From NCBI RefSeq assembly GCF_037023145.1, contig NZ_CP146092.1:1054001-1118000 (forward strand): a DNA stretch of 64,000 bases, given 5' to 3'. This document shows, in pieces, positions 17,789 to 25,964 of the stretch (positions are counted from its first letter, which is position 1; each line of letters opens with the position of its first letter). Under the pieces are notes generated by a model. It made no database searches, was not told the DNA's origin, and saw nothing but the letters and a program-made list of their open reading frames with translations. This DNA comes from Ralstonia sp. RRA. GTDB lineage: Bacteria; Pseudomonadota; Gammaproteobacteria; Burkholderiales; Burkholderiaceae. A program made the position numbers and the translations under genes.

Positions 17789-17954
17789 AGATGGCGCCTT
17801 GAATTTTTGTAAGCGGGCGGAAAAAGGAAGGAGGCCTGTTTGAGCGAAGCGAGTTTGCCTCCTTCCCCGCCCGGTTACGAAAACTCAAGGGATGGGTCGC
17901 CATCTCGGGCGCGCCTTTCTTTGCTTACTTTCTTTGGCAAGACAAAGAAAGTGA
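17789..17954. repeat. Large palindromic intergenic repeat inside the nitrate operon
   Basis: An imperfect inverted repeat spans 17789-17905. Outer arms are AGATGGCG (17789-17796) and CGCCATCT (17898-17905). Inner arms include CCTTGAATTTTTGTAA and its near-complement, then GGAAGGAGGC with GCCTCCTTCC around a loop near 17850. A second perfect 10-bp hairpin, ACTTTCTTTG-gcaaga-CAAAGAAAGT, follows (17927-17952). The second part resembles dispersed repeats I recall from Burkholderiales genomes. It separates the flavoprotein gene from nasA and holds no coding frame. Confidence 0.7.
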
Positions 17955-18014
17955 GTCAGCCCCGGCAGGGGATGAAACAAGGGATGCACCAAACGCGTAC
18001 AGAGCAACACGGAA

Positions 18015-20765
18015 ATGACGATGAAGACCATCCCTATTCAGCCGACAACTGACGCCGTGCGCACCACCTGCCCCTACTGCGGCGTCGGCTGCGGCGTACT
18101 GGCGACCCCCCAGCCGGATGGCACCGTCGACATCAAAGGCGACCCCACCCACCCCGCCAACGCAGGTCGCCTATGCGTAAAAGGCTCCGCACTAGGCGAA
18201 ACCGTCAGCCTGGAAGGCCGTCTGCTCCACCCAGCCATGCGCAAACGCTCGCATGACCTAGACGCACCCATCGCGCCATTGCAGCGCACATCGTGGGACA
18301 CGGTCCTCAACACCATCGCCCAAGGCTTCCGCCGCATCATCGACGAACACGGCCCCGACGCCGTCGCACTCTACGTCTCCGGCCAACTGCTGACCGAGGA
18401 CTACTACGTCGCCAACAAGCTCATGAAGGGCTTCATCGGCACCGCCAACATCGACACCAACTCGCGGCTGTGCATGTCGTCCGCCGTGGCCGGGCACAAG
18501 CGCGCGTTTGGCGAAGACCTCGTGCCCGTCTGCTACGACGATCTGGAAGCGGCAGACCTGATCGTGCTAGTGGGCTCCAACACCGCCTGGTGCCACCCGA
18601 TCCTGTTCCAGCGCATCGTGCGCGCAAAAGAAGCGCGGCCGCAGATGAAGGTAGTGGTGGTCGACCCGCGCCACACCGCCACGTGCGAACTGGCGGACCT
18701 GCACCTGCCCATCAAGCCCGGCACAGATGTTCGGCTGTTCAACGGCCTGCTGTCGTTCCTTTCGCGGCGCGGCGTGGTGGACCGCAACTTCGTCACGCTG
18801 CATACCAACGGCCCCGACGCCGCACTGCAAGCCGCCGGCACCGAGAGCGAAGACGTTGAAGCCGTCGCCAAGGCCTGCAAGCTCAAGCTGGACGATCTGC
18901 TCACGTTCTACAGCTGGTTTGCCAACACAGAACGGACCATCACGGCATTCTCGATGGGTGTCAATCAGTCCAGCGCGGGCACCGACAAGGTCAACAGCAT
19001 TATCAACTGCCATCTGCTCACGGGCCGTATCGGGCGCGCGGGCATGGGGCCGTTCTCGATTACCGGCCAGCCGAATGCGATGGGCGGGCGCGAAGTGGGT
19101 GGCCTAGCCAACATGCTGGCCGCGCACATGGAGCTGAACGAGCCTGCGCATCGCGCGTTGGTGCAGACGTTCTGGAACGCCCCGCGCATGGCCGACAAGG
19201 TGGGCCTGAAGGCGGTAGACCTGTTCAACGCCATCGAGGAAGGGCAGGTGAAGGCCGTGTGGATCATGGGCACCAACCCCGTGGTCAGCCTGCCCGATGC
19301 CGATCAGGCACGTCGTGCGCTGGCCAAGTGCGAACTGGTCGTCGCCTCCGACATCGTTGAAGCGACCGACACGACCGTGCTGGCCGACATCCTCTTGCCC
19401 GCGCTCGGCTGGGGAGAGAAAGACGGCACGGTGACGAACTCCGAGCGCCGTATCTCGCGCCAGCGCGCCTTCCTGCCAGCGCCCGGTGAAGCGCGAGCCG
19501 ACTGGGACATCATCGCCGACGTCGCCCGCCGCATGGGTTACGACGGCTTCGATTTCAAAAGCCCGTGCGACGTGTTCGATGAGCACGCGCGCTTGTCTGC
19601 TTACGCCAACGATGCAAGCGGCGTGCAAGGTGTTCGGCGTGCATTCCACCTCGGTGGCTTGACGGGACTCGATGCCGATGCCTACAACGGCATGACGCCA
19701 GTGCAATGGCCCATCGCCAAGCCGGGTAACAGCGAAGCGCGCCTCTTCAGCGATGGCCGCTTCGCCCATGCCGATGGCCGTGCGCGCTTCGTACCGACAC
19801 CGGCCCGCGCACCCGCGCATGCGGCCAATGGCGACTACCCGCTTATCCTCAACACCGGCCGCGTGCGCGACCAGTGGCACACCATGACGCGCACCGGCCG
19901 CGCGCCCAAGCTGGCGGACCACGTGCCCGAACCGTTTGTCGATCTGCACCCGCACGACGCGCTGCTGGCCGGTGTGCGCGAAGGCAGCCTGGCGCGTGTG
20001 TCGTCGCGTTGGGGCAGTGTCGTGGCGCGCGTGCGCATGACGGGCGGCATCGTGCGTGGCAGCGTGTTTGTGCCGATCCACTGGAACGGGCAGTTCGCAT
20101 CAGACGCACGCGTGGGCGCGGTCGTCAATCCGGAGGTCGACCCGATATCGGGCGAACCCGAGTTCAAGCACACGCCGGTGATGGTCGAGCCGTTTGATGT
20201 GGCTTGGCATGGCTTCGTGCTCTCGCGCCGCGCGCTGGATACCGATGACGCAACGTGGTGGACGCGCATCCAGGGCAAGCGGTTCGTGCGCTACGAACTG
20301 GCCGGGCGGCAGCAACTCGATTCGGTGCACGACTGGGCGCGCGCGCTGCTCGGCGTGGCAGACCCACATGCCGATTGGCTCGAATACGAAGACAAGACGG
20401 CGCGCGTCTATCGCGCGGTGCATGTGGTGGACGACCGTATCGAAGCCTGTGTGTTTCTCTCGCCGCGGCCGGACCTGCCATCGCGCAACTGGCTGGCGGG
20501 CCTCTTTGCGCAGGCGCGCCTGGAAGACCTCGACCGTGCAGGCGTACTGCTCGGCCAGCCGATCGAAGCTGGTGCGGATGTGGGGCCGACCGTGTGCTCG
20601 TGCTTTAGCGTGGGCCGCAACACCATCTGCGACGCCATCCGCACCCAGGGTCTGCAATCCACGGGTGAGATCACGGCTTGCCTGAAGGCGGGCGGCAATT
20701 GCGGTTCCTGCGTGCCGGAGCTCAAGCGCCTGCTGGTAGAGGCGCGCGTGCAACAGGCGGCGTGA
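18015..20765 (+). CDS. nasA: Assimilatory nitrate reductase catalytic subunit
   Basis: The product is a 916-residue cytoplasmic molybdenum enzyme reducing nitrate to nitrite. The N-terminal [4Fe-4S] site is Cys19, Cys22, Cys26 and Cys54 (CPYCGVGC, then GRLCVKG). Cys153 in NSRLCMSSAV is the expected Mo ligand. Molybdopterin domains run to about residue 720. A C-terminal BFD-like [2Fe-2S] domain (VCSCFSVGRN, then GGNCGSCVPELKRLL, about 860-905) is the electron entry typical of NasA with a flavoprotein partner. A second ATG lies at 18021. It is the last gene of the operon, behind the palindromic repeat. Confidence 0.93.
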   Translation: MTMKTIPIQPTTDAVRTTCPYCGVGCGVLATPQPDGTVDIKGDPTHPANAGRLCVKGSALGETVSLEGRLLHPAMRKRSHDLDAPIAPLQRTSWDTVLNTIAQGFRRIIDEHGPDAVALYVSGQLLTEDYYVANKLMKGFIGTANIDTNSRLCMSSAVAGHKRAFGEDLVPVCYDDLEAADLIVLVGSNTAWCHPILFQRIVRAKEARPQMKVVVVDPRHTATCELADLHLPIKPGTDVRLFNGLLSFLSRRGVVDRNFVTLHTNGPDAALQAAGTESEDVEAVAKACKLKLDDLLTFYSWFANTERTITAFSMGVNQSSAGTDKVNSIINCHLLTGRIGRAGMGPFSITGQPNAMGGREVGGLANMLAAHMELNEPAHRALVQTFWNAPRMADKVGLKAVDLFNAIEEGQVKAVWIMGTNPVVSLPDADQARRALAKCELVVASDIVEATDTTVLADILLPALGWGEKDGTVTNSERRISRQRAFLPAPGEARADWDIIADVARRMGYDGFDFKSPCDVFDEHARLSAYANDASGVQGVRRAFHLGGLTGLDADAYNGMTPVQWPIAKPGNSEARLFSDGRFAHADGRARFVPTPARAPAHAANGDYPLILNTGRVRDQWHTMTRTGRAPKLADHVPEPFVDLHPHDALLAGVREGSLARVSSRWGSVVARVRMTGGIVRGSVFVPIHWNGQFASDARVGAVVNPEVDPISGEPEFKHTPVMVEPFDVAWHGFVLSRRALDTDDATWWTRIQGKRFVRYELAGRQQLDSVHDWARALLGVADPHADWLEYEDKTARVYRAVHVVDDRIEACVFLSPRPDLPSRNWLAGLFAQARLEDLDRAGVLLGQPIEAGADVGPTVCSCFSVGRNTICDAIRTQGLQSTGEITACLKAGGNCGSCVPELKRLLVEARVQQAA

Positions 20766-20816
20766 TCGGCTCGCAACGTCACCCGTAGGTGGCGCATTCT
20801 GCGCAACAACGTATTT

Positions 20817-20858
20817 CTACCCGGAAGATATTGACGTCAAATTAAACCCGGGTAGAAT
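20817..20858 (+). promoter_or_regulatory. Symmetric promoter/operator ahead of the DUF2239-MATE pair
   Basis: A sigma-70 promoter is clear: TTGACG (20831-20836), 16 bases, TAGAAT (20853-20858). The -35 lies inside a perfect palindrome TTGACGTCAA (20831-20840). It is flanked by an inverted repeat CTACCCG (20817-20823) and CGGGTAG (20849-20855), the right arm overlapping the -10. Such nested symmetry over the polymerase site suggests a repressor operator. Confidence 0.6.
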
Positions 20859-20887
20859 CGGCTCCCTCGTTTCACTGGAGCCTGTTC

Positions 20888-21520
20888 ATGCATCCCGCAT
20901 CGGTTGTGACCTGTACGGCGTTTGCCGGCGGGCGACGTATTGCCGCCGGCCCCTTGCGCGATGTTGCACAGGCGGTCAAAACCTACATCGACTGCCATGC
21001 CGATGCCGCCGTGCTCGTCTTTGACGACGCGACCAGCGATGTGGTCGAGCTTGACCTGCGTGGCTCGGTTGACGACGTCCTTGCCCGGCTTCCTGCCCAA
21101 TCCGATTCCGAGATTCCCGACGAACCCGTGCCGCCGCGTGGCCCAGGCCGCCCGAAGCTGGGCGTGACCGCGCGCGAAGTCACACTGCTGCCGCGTCACT
21201 GGGAATGGCTGGCCTCGCAGCCCGGTGGGGCGTCGGTCACGCTGCGCAAGCTGGTGGAAGATGCCCGCCGCGCCAGCGAAGCACGCGATCGCCAGCGCGC
21301 GGCAGTCGACGTGGCCTATCGTTTTCTTTCGGCCATGGCGGGCAATGCCCCTGCCTATGAAGATGCCCTGCGTGCCTTGTTTGCTGGCGACGCCGAGCGC
21401 TTCGTTACCTGTACAGAAGCCTGGCCCGTCGACGTGCGCGAGCATGCTCACTTGCTTGCCGGCCGTGCATTCGGCACAGCGGCCCCCACGACACAAGAAG
21501 AAGGACAACACGCCGCATGA
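20888..21520 (+). CDS. DUF2239 family protein
   Basis: The 210-residue product has TCTAFAGGRRIAAGPLRDVA near the start, PGRPKLGVTAREVTLLPRHW in the middle and VDVAYRFLSAMAGNAPAYED toward the end. These match the uncharacterised DUF2239 family as I remember it. The central segment resembles a short DNA-contact motif, so a regulatory role is possible but unproven. Its stop overlaps the MATE start by 4 bp, so the two are co-translated. Confidence 0.85.
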   Translation: MHPASVVTCTAFAGGRRIAAGPLRDVAQAVKTYIDCHADAAVLVFDDATSDVVELDLRGSVDDVLARLPAQSDSEIPDEPVPPRGPGRPKLGVTAREVTLLPRHWEWLASQPGGASVTLRKLVEDARRASEARDRQRAAVDVAYRFLSAMAGNAPAYEDALRALFAGDAERFVTCTEAWPVDVREHAHLLAGRAFGTAAPTTQEEGQHAA

Positions 21521-22890
21521 GCACCACCCACCCCAATGCACGTCCGCTGTGGCGGACCTTCGTGGCCTTTCTCGGGCCGCTGATCCTGGCCAACATCCTG
21601 CAATCGTTGTCGGGCACGCTCAATAACGTCTACGTCGGGCACATGCTGGGTGTGAAGGCGCTCGCAGCGGTGTCGGCGTTCTTCCCCATCCTGTTTTTCT
21701 TCATCGCTTTCATCATCGGGCTGGGCTCGGGCGCGGCGGTGCTGATCGGGCAGGCATGGGGTGCCAAGAAGCCGGAGGCGGTGAAGACCGTGGCGGGCAC
21801 CACGCTGTCGGTGGGTTTTGCCGTGGGCTTGGCCGTCGCGTTGCTGGGTGGCCCGTTCGCGCAGGCGCTGCTGGGCTGGCTCGGCACGCCGGCTGACATC
21901 CTGCAGGACGCCACGCTCTACGCCAGCGTCATGCTCTACGCCATGCCGGGTCTGTTCGTCTACCTGCTTGCCACCGCGATGATGCGCGGCGTGGGTGACA
22001 CGCGCACGCCGCTGCGCACGCTGGCGCTGTCCACGTCGATCGGCCTGGTGCTCACGCCGACGTTCATTCGCGGCTGGTTCGGCTTGCCGCAACTGGGCGT
22101 GGCAAGCGGTGCGGTGGCAACGATCATTTCGTTCACGATTGCCCTGGTGTGGCTGGCGTTCTTCCTGCGCCGCCGCAACCATCCGCTCGCGCCGGATGCC
22201 GTGCTGGCACGACATCTGTGGGTGGACTTTGGCGTGCTCAGGACGGTTCTGAAGATCGGTGTGCCGACGGGCGTTCAGCTTGTGGTGATCTCGATTGCAG
22301 AGCTGGCGCTGCTGTCGTTCGTCAACAGCTTCGGGTCGGACGCCACGGCCGCTTACGGCGCCGGCACGCAGATCATCAGCTATGTGCAGTTCCCCGCCAT
22401 GTCGATCGCCATTACGGCGTCGATCCTGGGGGCGCAGGCCATTGGCGCGGGCAACACGGATCGGCTCGATGCCATCACCCGCACCGGGCTGATGCTCAAC
22501 GTGGCAATCACCGGGCTGCTGGTGGTGCTGGCGTTGCTGTTCTCGCGCTCCGTGATCGGCTGGTTCACCTCGAACACGGAGGTGATGAGCCTGGCCCAGA
22601 GCCTGCTGCATATCTCGTTGTGGAGCTCGGTCATCTTCGGCATGGCGAGCGTGTTCTCGGGCGTGATGCGTGCCAGCGGCACGGTGATGGCGCCCACGGC
22701 CATCTCGATCATCGCCATTGCGGCGGTGGAAGTGCCGGTGGCGTGGATGCTCAGCAAGCACATCGGCACCGATGGCATCTGGGCGGCGTACCCGGCCGCG
22801 TTCATCGCCATGTTCGTGATGCAGGGGGCGTACTACGGTTTGGTGTGGCGGCGCCGCGCCCAACGCTTCGGCATCCGCCGCATGGTGTGA
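21517..22890 (+). CDS. MATE-family multidrug efflux transporter
   Basis: The product has 457 residues and 12 predicted membrane helices in two halves. LSGTLNNVYVGHMLGVKALA near the start and YLLATAMMRGVGDTRTPL in the first half are MATE hallmarks. The second half repeats the pattern (FGMASVFSGVMRASGTVMAP). It probably exports cationic compounds using an ion gradient. It is coupled to the DUF2239 gene by a 4-bp overlap under the symmetric promoter. Confidence 0.92.
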   Translation: MSTTHPNARPLWRTFVAFLGPLILANILQSLSGTLNNVYVGHMLGVKALAAVSAFFPILFFFIAFIIGLGSGAAVLIGQAWGAKKPEAVKTVAGTTLSVGFAVGLAVALLGGPFAQALLGWLGTPADILQDATLYASVMLYAMPGLFVYLLATAMMRGVGDTRTPLRTLALSTSIGLVLTPTFIRGWFGLPQLGVASGAVATIISFTIALVWLAFFLRRRNHPLAPDAVLARHLWVDFGVLRTVLKIGVPTGVQLVVISIAELALLSFVNSFGSDATAAYGAGTQIISYVQFPAMSIAITASILGAQAIGAGNTDRLDAITRTGLMLNVAITGLLVVLALLFSRSVIGWFTSNTEVMSLAQSLLHISLWSSVIFGMASVFSGVMRASGTVMAPTAISIIAIAAVEVPVAWMLSKHIGTDGIWAAYPAAFIAMFVMQGAYYGLVWRRRAQRFGIRRMV

Positions 22891-22909
22891 TGCCGTACTG
22901 GCTACCACG

Positions 22910-23224
22910 CTATGTCGTGTGTGGCGAGTCCTCCAGCTTGACGGTCAGCATGCCGTCAGCCGTGCTGACCGGAAAATGCTTGAGGCACAGCGCGGCTGTA
23001 TCGCTCGCCGCCAAATCGAAGTGCAGCCCGTGTGCCGGACATTGCAGCCGCGTGCCTTCCAGCTTTCCACCGGCCAGCGATGCCCCTTGATGCGGGCAGG
23101 TGTTGTCGATGGCATAGACCGTGCCATTGATGTTGAACAGCACGAGGCTGCGGCCCTCTACGAACACCAGCCTGCGCTGACCCGGCGGCAGCTCCGTCGC
23201 GGGAATCGAGACAGCGCGCGACAT
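22910..23224 (-). CDS. Rieske [2Fe-2S] ferredoxin-like protein
   Basis: The product has 104 residues from ATG 23224, preceded by GGAGGGCGAC. Cluster ligands are Cys43-x-His45 (NTCPHQGASL) and Cys62-x2-His65 (QCPAHGLHFD), the complete Rieske pattern. The size and fold suit a NirD/NdoA-type soluble ferredoxin for an oxygenase or an electron shuttle. It follows the alpha/beta hydrolase by 13 bp on the same strand. No oxygenase component is adjacent. Confidence 0.88.
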   Translation of the reverse strand: MSRAVSIPATELPPGQRRLVFVEGRSLVLFNINGTVYAIDNTCPHQGASLAGGKLEGTRLQCPAHGLHFDLAASDTAALCLKHFPVSTADGMLTVKLEDSPHTT

Positions 23225-23237
23225 GTCGCCCTCCGAT

Positions 23238-23810
23238 TCAGCGCAACGCATCGATGAGCGCCTGCGCTTGCAACCACGGTCCAAAGCCAGCGGCGGGGTT
23301 CAGGTGTCCGACATCCCCCAGATCCACCAGTCGGCTGCCCCAGTCGGCGGCCATGCCCGCGATGCGCTCGTACGATGCCAGCGGGTCGTTGCGGCTGGCC
23401 GCGACGATGCTCGGAAACGGCAGCGGACGACGCGGGCAGGGTAGCCAGCCGTTCTTCTGTAACACGTCGTGTGTGGGATAGCCCGCGGGCAGCGGTGTAT
23501 CCAGATCGGCCGGCGTGGCAAGCAGCGCACCGTGAATGCTGCGTGCATGACACCGCGCCCAATGCACGGTGATCATCACCCCCGCGCTGTGCGCCACCAG
23601 AATCACGGGCCCGTCGATGGCGGAAACCGCTTTGTCCAACGCCGCCACGCGCGCCGCGCAACTGAGCTTGTCGGCCTCCAGCGGCGGCACCGATTCAGCT
23701 TTGCATCCAGTGGCTTGCAACGCGGCCTGCAGCAGCGTCTGCCAGTGGTCGGCTACGTGGTCCCGCAGGCCGGGCACCATGAGGATCGTCGGAGTGGTGT
23801 GAGTTTGCAT
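23238..23810 (-). CDS. RBBP9/YdeN-family serine hydrolase
   Basis: This is a 190-residue compact alpha/beta hydrolase. The start (TILMVPGLRDHVADHWQTLL) is the family signature. Nucleophile Ser75 sits in AHSAG, with likely partners Asp142 (RNDPLA) and His169 (GDVGHLNP). The substrate is unknown. It sits just downstream of the porin terminator and forms a two-gene unit with the Rieske gene. Confidence 0.88.
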   Translation of the reverse strand: MQTHTTPTILMVPGLRDHVADHWQTLLQAALQATGCKAESVPPLEADKLSCAARVAALDKAVSAIDGPVILVAHSAGVMITVHWARCHARSIHGALLATPADLDTPLPAGYPTHDVLQKNGWLPCPRRPLPFPSIVAASRNDPLASYERIAGMAADWGSRLVDLGDVGHLNPAAGFGPWLQAQALIDALR

Positions 23811-23831
23811 CGGCAGAAAACGTAGGGTGAG

Positions 23832-23858
23832 AAAAAAACGAGGAGGTCGCCCTCCTCG
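23832..23858 (-). terminator. Intrinsic terminator closing the porin operon
   Basis: On the minus strand a perfect stem GAGGAGG-gcga-CCTCCTC (23840-23857) is followed by a run of seven T (23838-23832). It lies about 50 bp after the porin stop, a textbook terminator for the leftward five-gene operon. Confidence 0.85.
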
Positions 23859-23907
23859 AATGCCGACCGGGGAGACGGCGGCAACCGCCTCCCGTGGTGT
23901 AGGTCGC

Positions 23908-25050
23908 TTAGAACTTGTGGCGGATGCCGACCGCCATGCCGACCATGCTCGTCTTGCCGGAGGCCAGGCCGTAACCCGTTGCGTTGAGGTCTACCGTGGC
24001 CTGGTCCAGCGCCAGACCCGCGTTGCGCGCGTAGGCGGTGCTCAGGTACAGGTCCGTGCGCTTGGAGAGCGTGTAGTCGGCAATGAAGGCCACCTGCCAC
24101 GGGTTCGGCTGGGTCGATGGCGCGCTGTTGATCGTCTTGATCTTCTGATACGAGTACTCCAGCGACAGCATCAGCGCATTGGTCGCCTGGTAGTTCACGC
24201 CCGCCCAGTAGTAGTCGTCGCGCAGGGCCACGCTGCCGTTGGTGTTCTTGTTCTGACCCCAGCGGTAGCCGCCCATGATCTTGATGGCATCACCAAACAG
24301 ATAGCTGCCCGCGATGGCGGCCTTGCGCACGGTGCCTGAGCTGAACGCGCCGCCGCCCAGCGGCACGCTCGGGTTGTACTGGTCAAACGCCAGCGTGGCG
24401 CCGATGGGGCCGGCCGTGTACGCCACGCCGGCGCCGTAGCCGCTGTCGCGACGGGCTTGCCCGGGCACCTCGCCGTTGCCGCCGCCGGTGGGGTTGGCGC
24501 TCGGCGCGCCCGTGCCGAAGCTCCAGTGCGCTTGTGCGGTGACGGGGCCGAAGGTGCCCGTATACATGGCGGTGTTGTCCGAGCGGAAGTTGACACCCGT
24601 CTGCACCGCAGCCGGTTCGTACTGCGTGGAATATGCCATTGGCTCGAAGTTGGCGAGCAACTGGAACAGCGTTGTGTACTGGCGGCCGAACGTGAATTGG
24701 CCCACCGTGCTGCTCTTCAGCCCCACGTAAGCCTGGCGGCCGAACAGACGGCTCCCTTGCTGCGATTGCCCGGTGTCGCTCGCAAAGCCGCTCTCCAGCA
24801 CGAAGAGCGCGCTCAGGCCACCGCCCAGGTCTTCCACCCCGCGCAGGCCCCAGCGCGAGCCGGACAGACCGCCGCTCTGCATGGACACGCGGTTGCCCGA
24901 ACTGCCGGGTGTGGCGCCCGGCAGGTTGGTGGCGTATTCGATGTTGGTATCCACCACGCCATACAGCGTCACGCTCGATTGCGCATAGGCTGCACCAGCG
25001 CAGGCCAGCAGTGCGATCGGTGCAATGGGGGCGATGTGCTTGCTCTTCAT
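23908..25050 (-). CDS. Gram-negative porin (trimeric, OmpC/Porin_4 type)
   Basis: The product has 380 residues from ATG 25050. A signal peptide (residues 1-23, ending GAAYA before QSSVTLYG) precedes a beta-barrel starting VTLYGVVDTNIEYA, typical of betaproteobacterial porins. SRWGLRGVEDLGGGLSALFV and a C-terminal phenylalanine (GIRHKF) support outer-membrane assembly. As last gene of the operon with a dioxygenase, MDR enzyme, MFS carrier and BKACE enzyme, it likely admits their shared substrate. Confidence 0.92.
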   Translation of the reverse strand: MKSKHIAPIAPIALLACAGAAYAQSSVTLYGVVDTNIEYATNLPGATPGSSGNRVSMQSGGLSGSRWGLRGVEDLGGGLSALFVLESGFASDTGQSQQGSRLFGRQAYVGLKSSTVGQFTFGRQYTTLFQLLANFEPMAYSTQYEPAAVQTGVNFRSDNTAMYTGTFGPVTAQAHWSFGTGAPSANPTGGGNGEVPGQARRDSGYGAGVAYTAGPIGATLAFDQYNPSVPLGGGAFSSGTVRKAAIAGSYLFGDAIKIMGGYRWGQNKNTNGSVALRDDYYWAGVNYQATNALMLSLEYSYQKIKTINSAPSTQPNPWQVAFIADYTLSKRTDLYLSTAYARNAGLALDQATVDLNATGYGLASGKTSMVGMAVGIRHKF

Positions 25051-25106
25051 GTTGCAGGGTCTCCTCTTGGTGTTGTTGCCGCGGGCTCGATTTGGCCCGA
25101 CAGTCT

Positions 25107-25955
25107 TTAAAACGGCTTGCTGCCGATAATGCCTGCGCGCTCCATCTTGCGATGGCACGGCGCGTAATCCATGACCGCGTAGTGCTGCGTGGCGGTGTTG
25201 TCCCAGATGGCCACGCTATTGGGCTTCCAGCGCCAGCGCACCTGATATTCGGGGATGTACGCCTGGCTGATCAGGTAGCGCAACAGGTCTGCCGCGCCGC
25301 TGGTGGCGTCTTGTCCGTAACGCACGCGTGCGGGCGTGTGGTAGTTGGTGAAATGCGTGGTGAAGCCGTTGACGTACAGCACCTTCTCGTCGGTGTCCGG
25401 ATGGGTGCGTACCACGGGGTGTTCGGGGTCGGGGTACTGCGCCTTGAGCGCGAGGCGCTTTTCGATCGGCATGGCGGCACCAAAGCTGGCTTCGATGCTG
25501 TGGCGTGCGCGCAGGTTGGCAATGTCGCGCTTCACATCGTCGGGCAGCCGCTCGTAGGCCAGCACCATGTTGGCCCACATGGTGTCCCCACCCACGGGTG
25601 GGCATTCCACACAGCGCAGTACGGCGCCGAACTGCGGTGCTTCGCGCCACGTGGTGTCGGAGTGCCAGCAGTTTTCATAGCGGTCGTTTGGCTGGTCGGG
25701 CGTCTTGTAGATGCGCACGAGGCCGGGGTGATCCGGGTCGCTGCCGGCCACGGGATGATCTTCCAGATCGCCAAAGCGGCGCGCAAAGGTGACGTGCTGC
25801 GCGCGGCTCAAGTCCTGGTCGCGCAGAAAGAGCACGCGGTGCGTGAGCAGCGCCGCGCGGATCTCGTTGAACAGGCCGTGGTCTTCAATGGCATCGGCCA
25901 GTTGCACGCCGATGAGTTCTGCGCCCAGCGCGTTGGTCAGTTGTTCGACTCGCAT
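25107..25955 (-). CDS. TauD/TfdA-family 2-oxoglutarate-dependent dioxygenase
   Basis: The product has 282 residues. The iron ligands are His98 and Asp100 in CWHSDTTW and the distal His258 in TATQHYAVMDY; an Arg (269 or 273) is placed to bind 2-oxoglutarate. GVQLADAIEDHGLFNEIRAA and VLFLRDQDL are also family features. It should hydroxylate a small, perhaps carboxylated or sulfonated, molecule with O2 and 2-oxoglutarate. It starts 9 bp after the MDR gene stop. Substrate unknown. Confidence 0.9.
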   Translation of the reverse strand: MRVEQLTNALGAELIGVQLADAIEDHGLFNEIRAALLTHRVLFLRDQDLSRAQHVTFARRFGDLEDHPVAGSDPDHPGLVRIYKTPDQPNDRYENCWHSDTTWREAPQFGAVLRCVECPPVGGDTMWANMVLAYERLPDDVKRDIANLRARHSIEASFGAAMPIEKRLALKAQYPDPEHPVVRTHPDTDEKVLYVNGFTTHFTNYHTPARVRYGQDATSGAADLLRYLISQAYIPEYQVRWRWKPNSVAIWDNTATQHYAVMDYAPCHRKMERAGIIGSKPF

Positions 25956-25964
25956 GGCGGTGCC

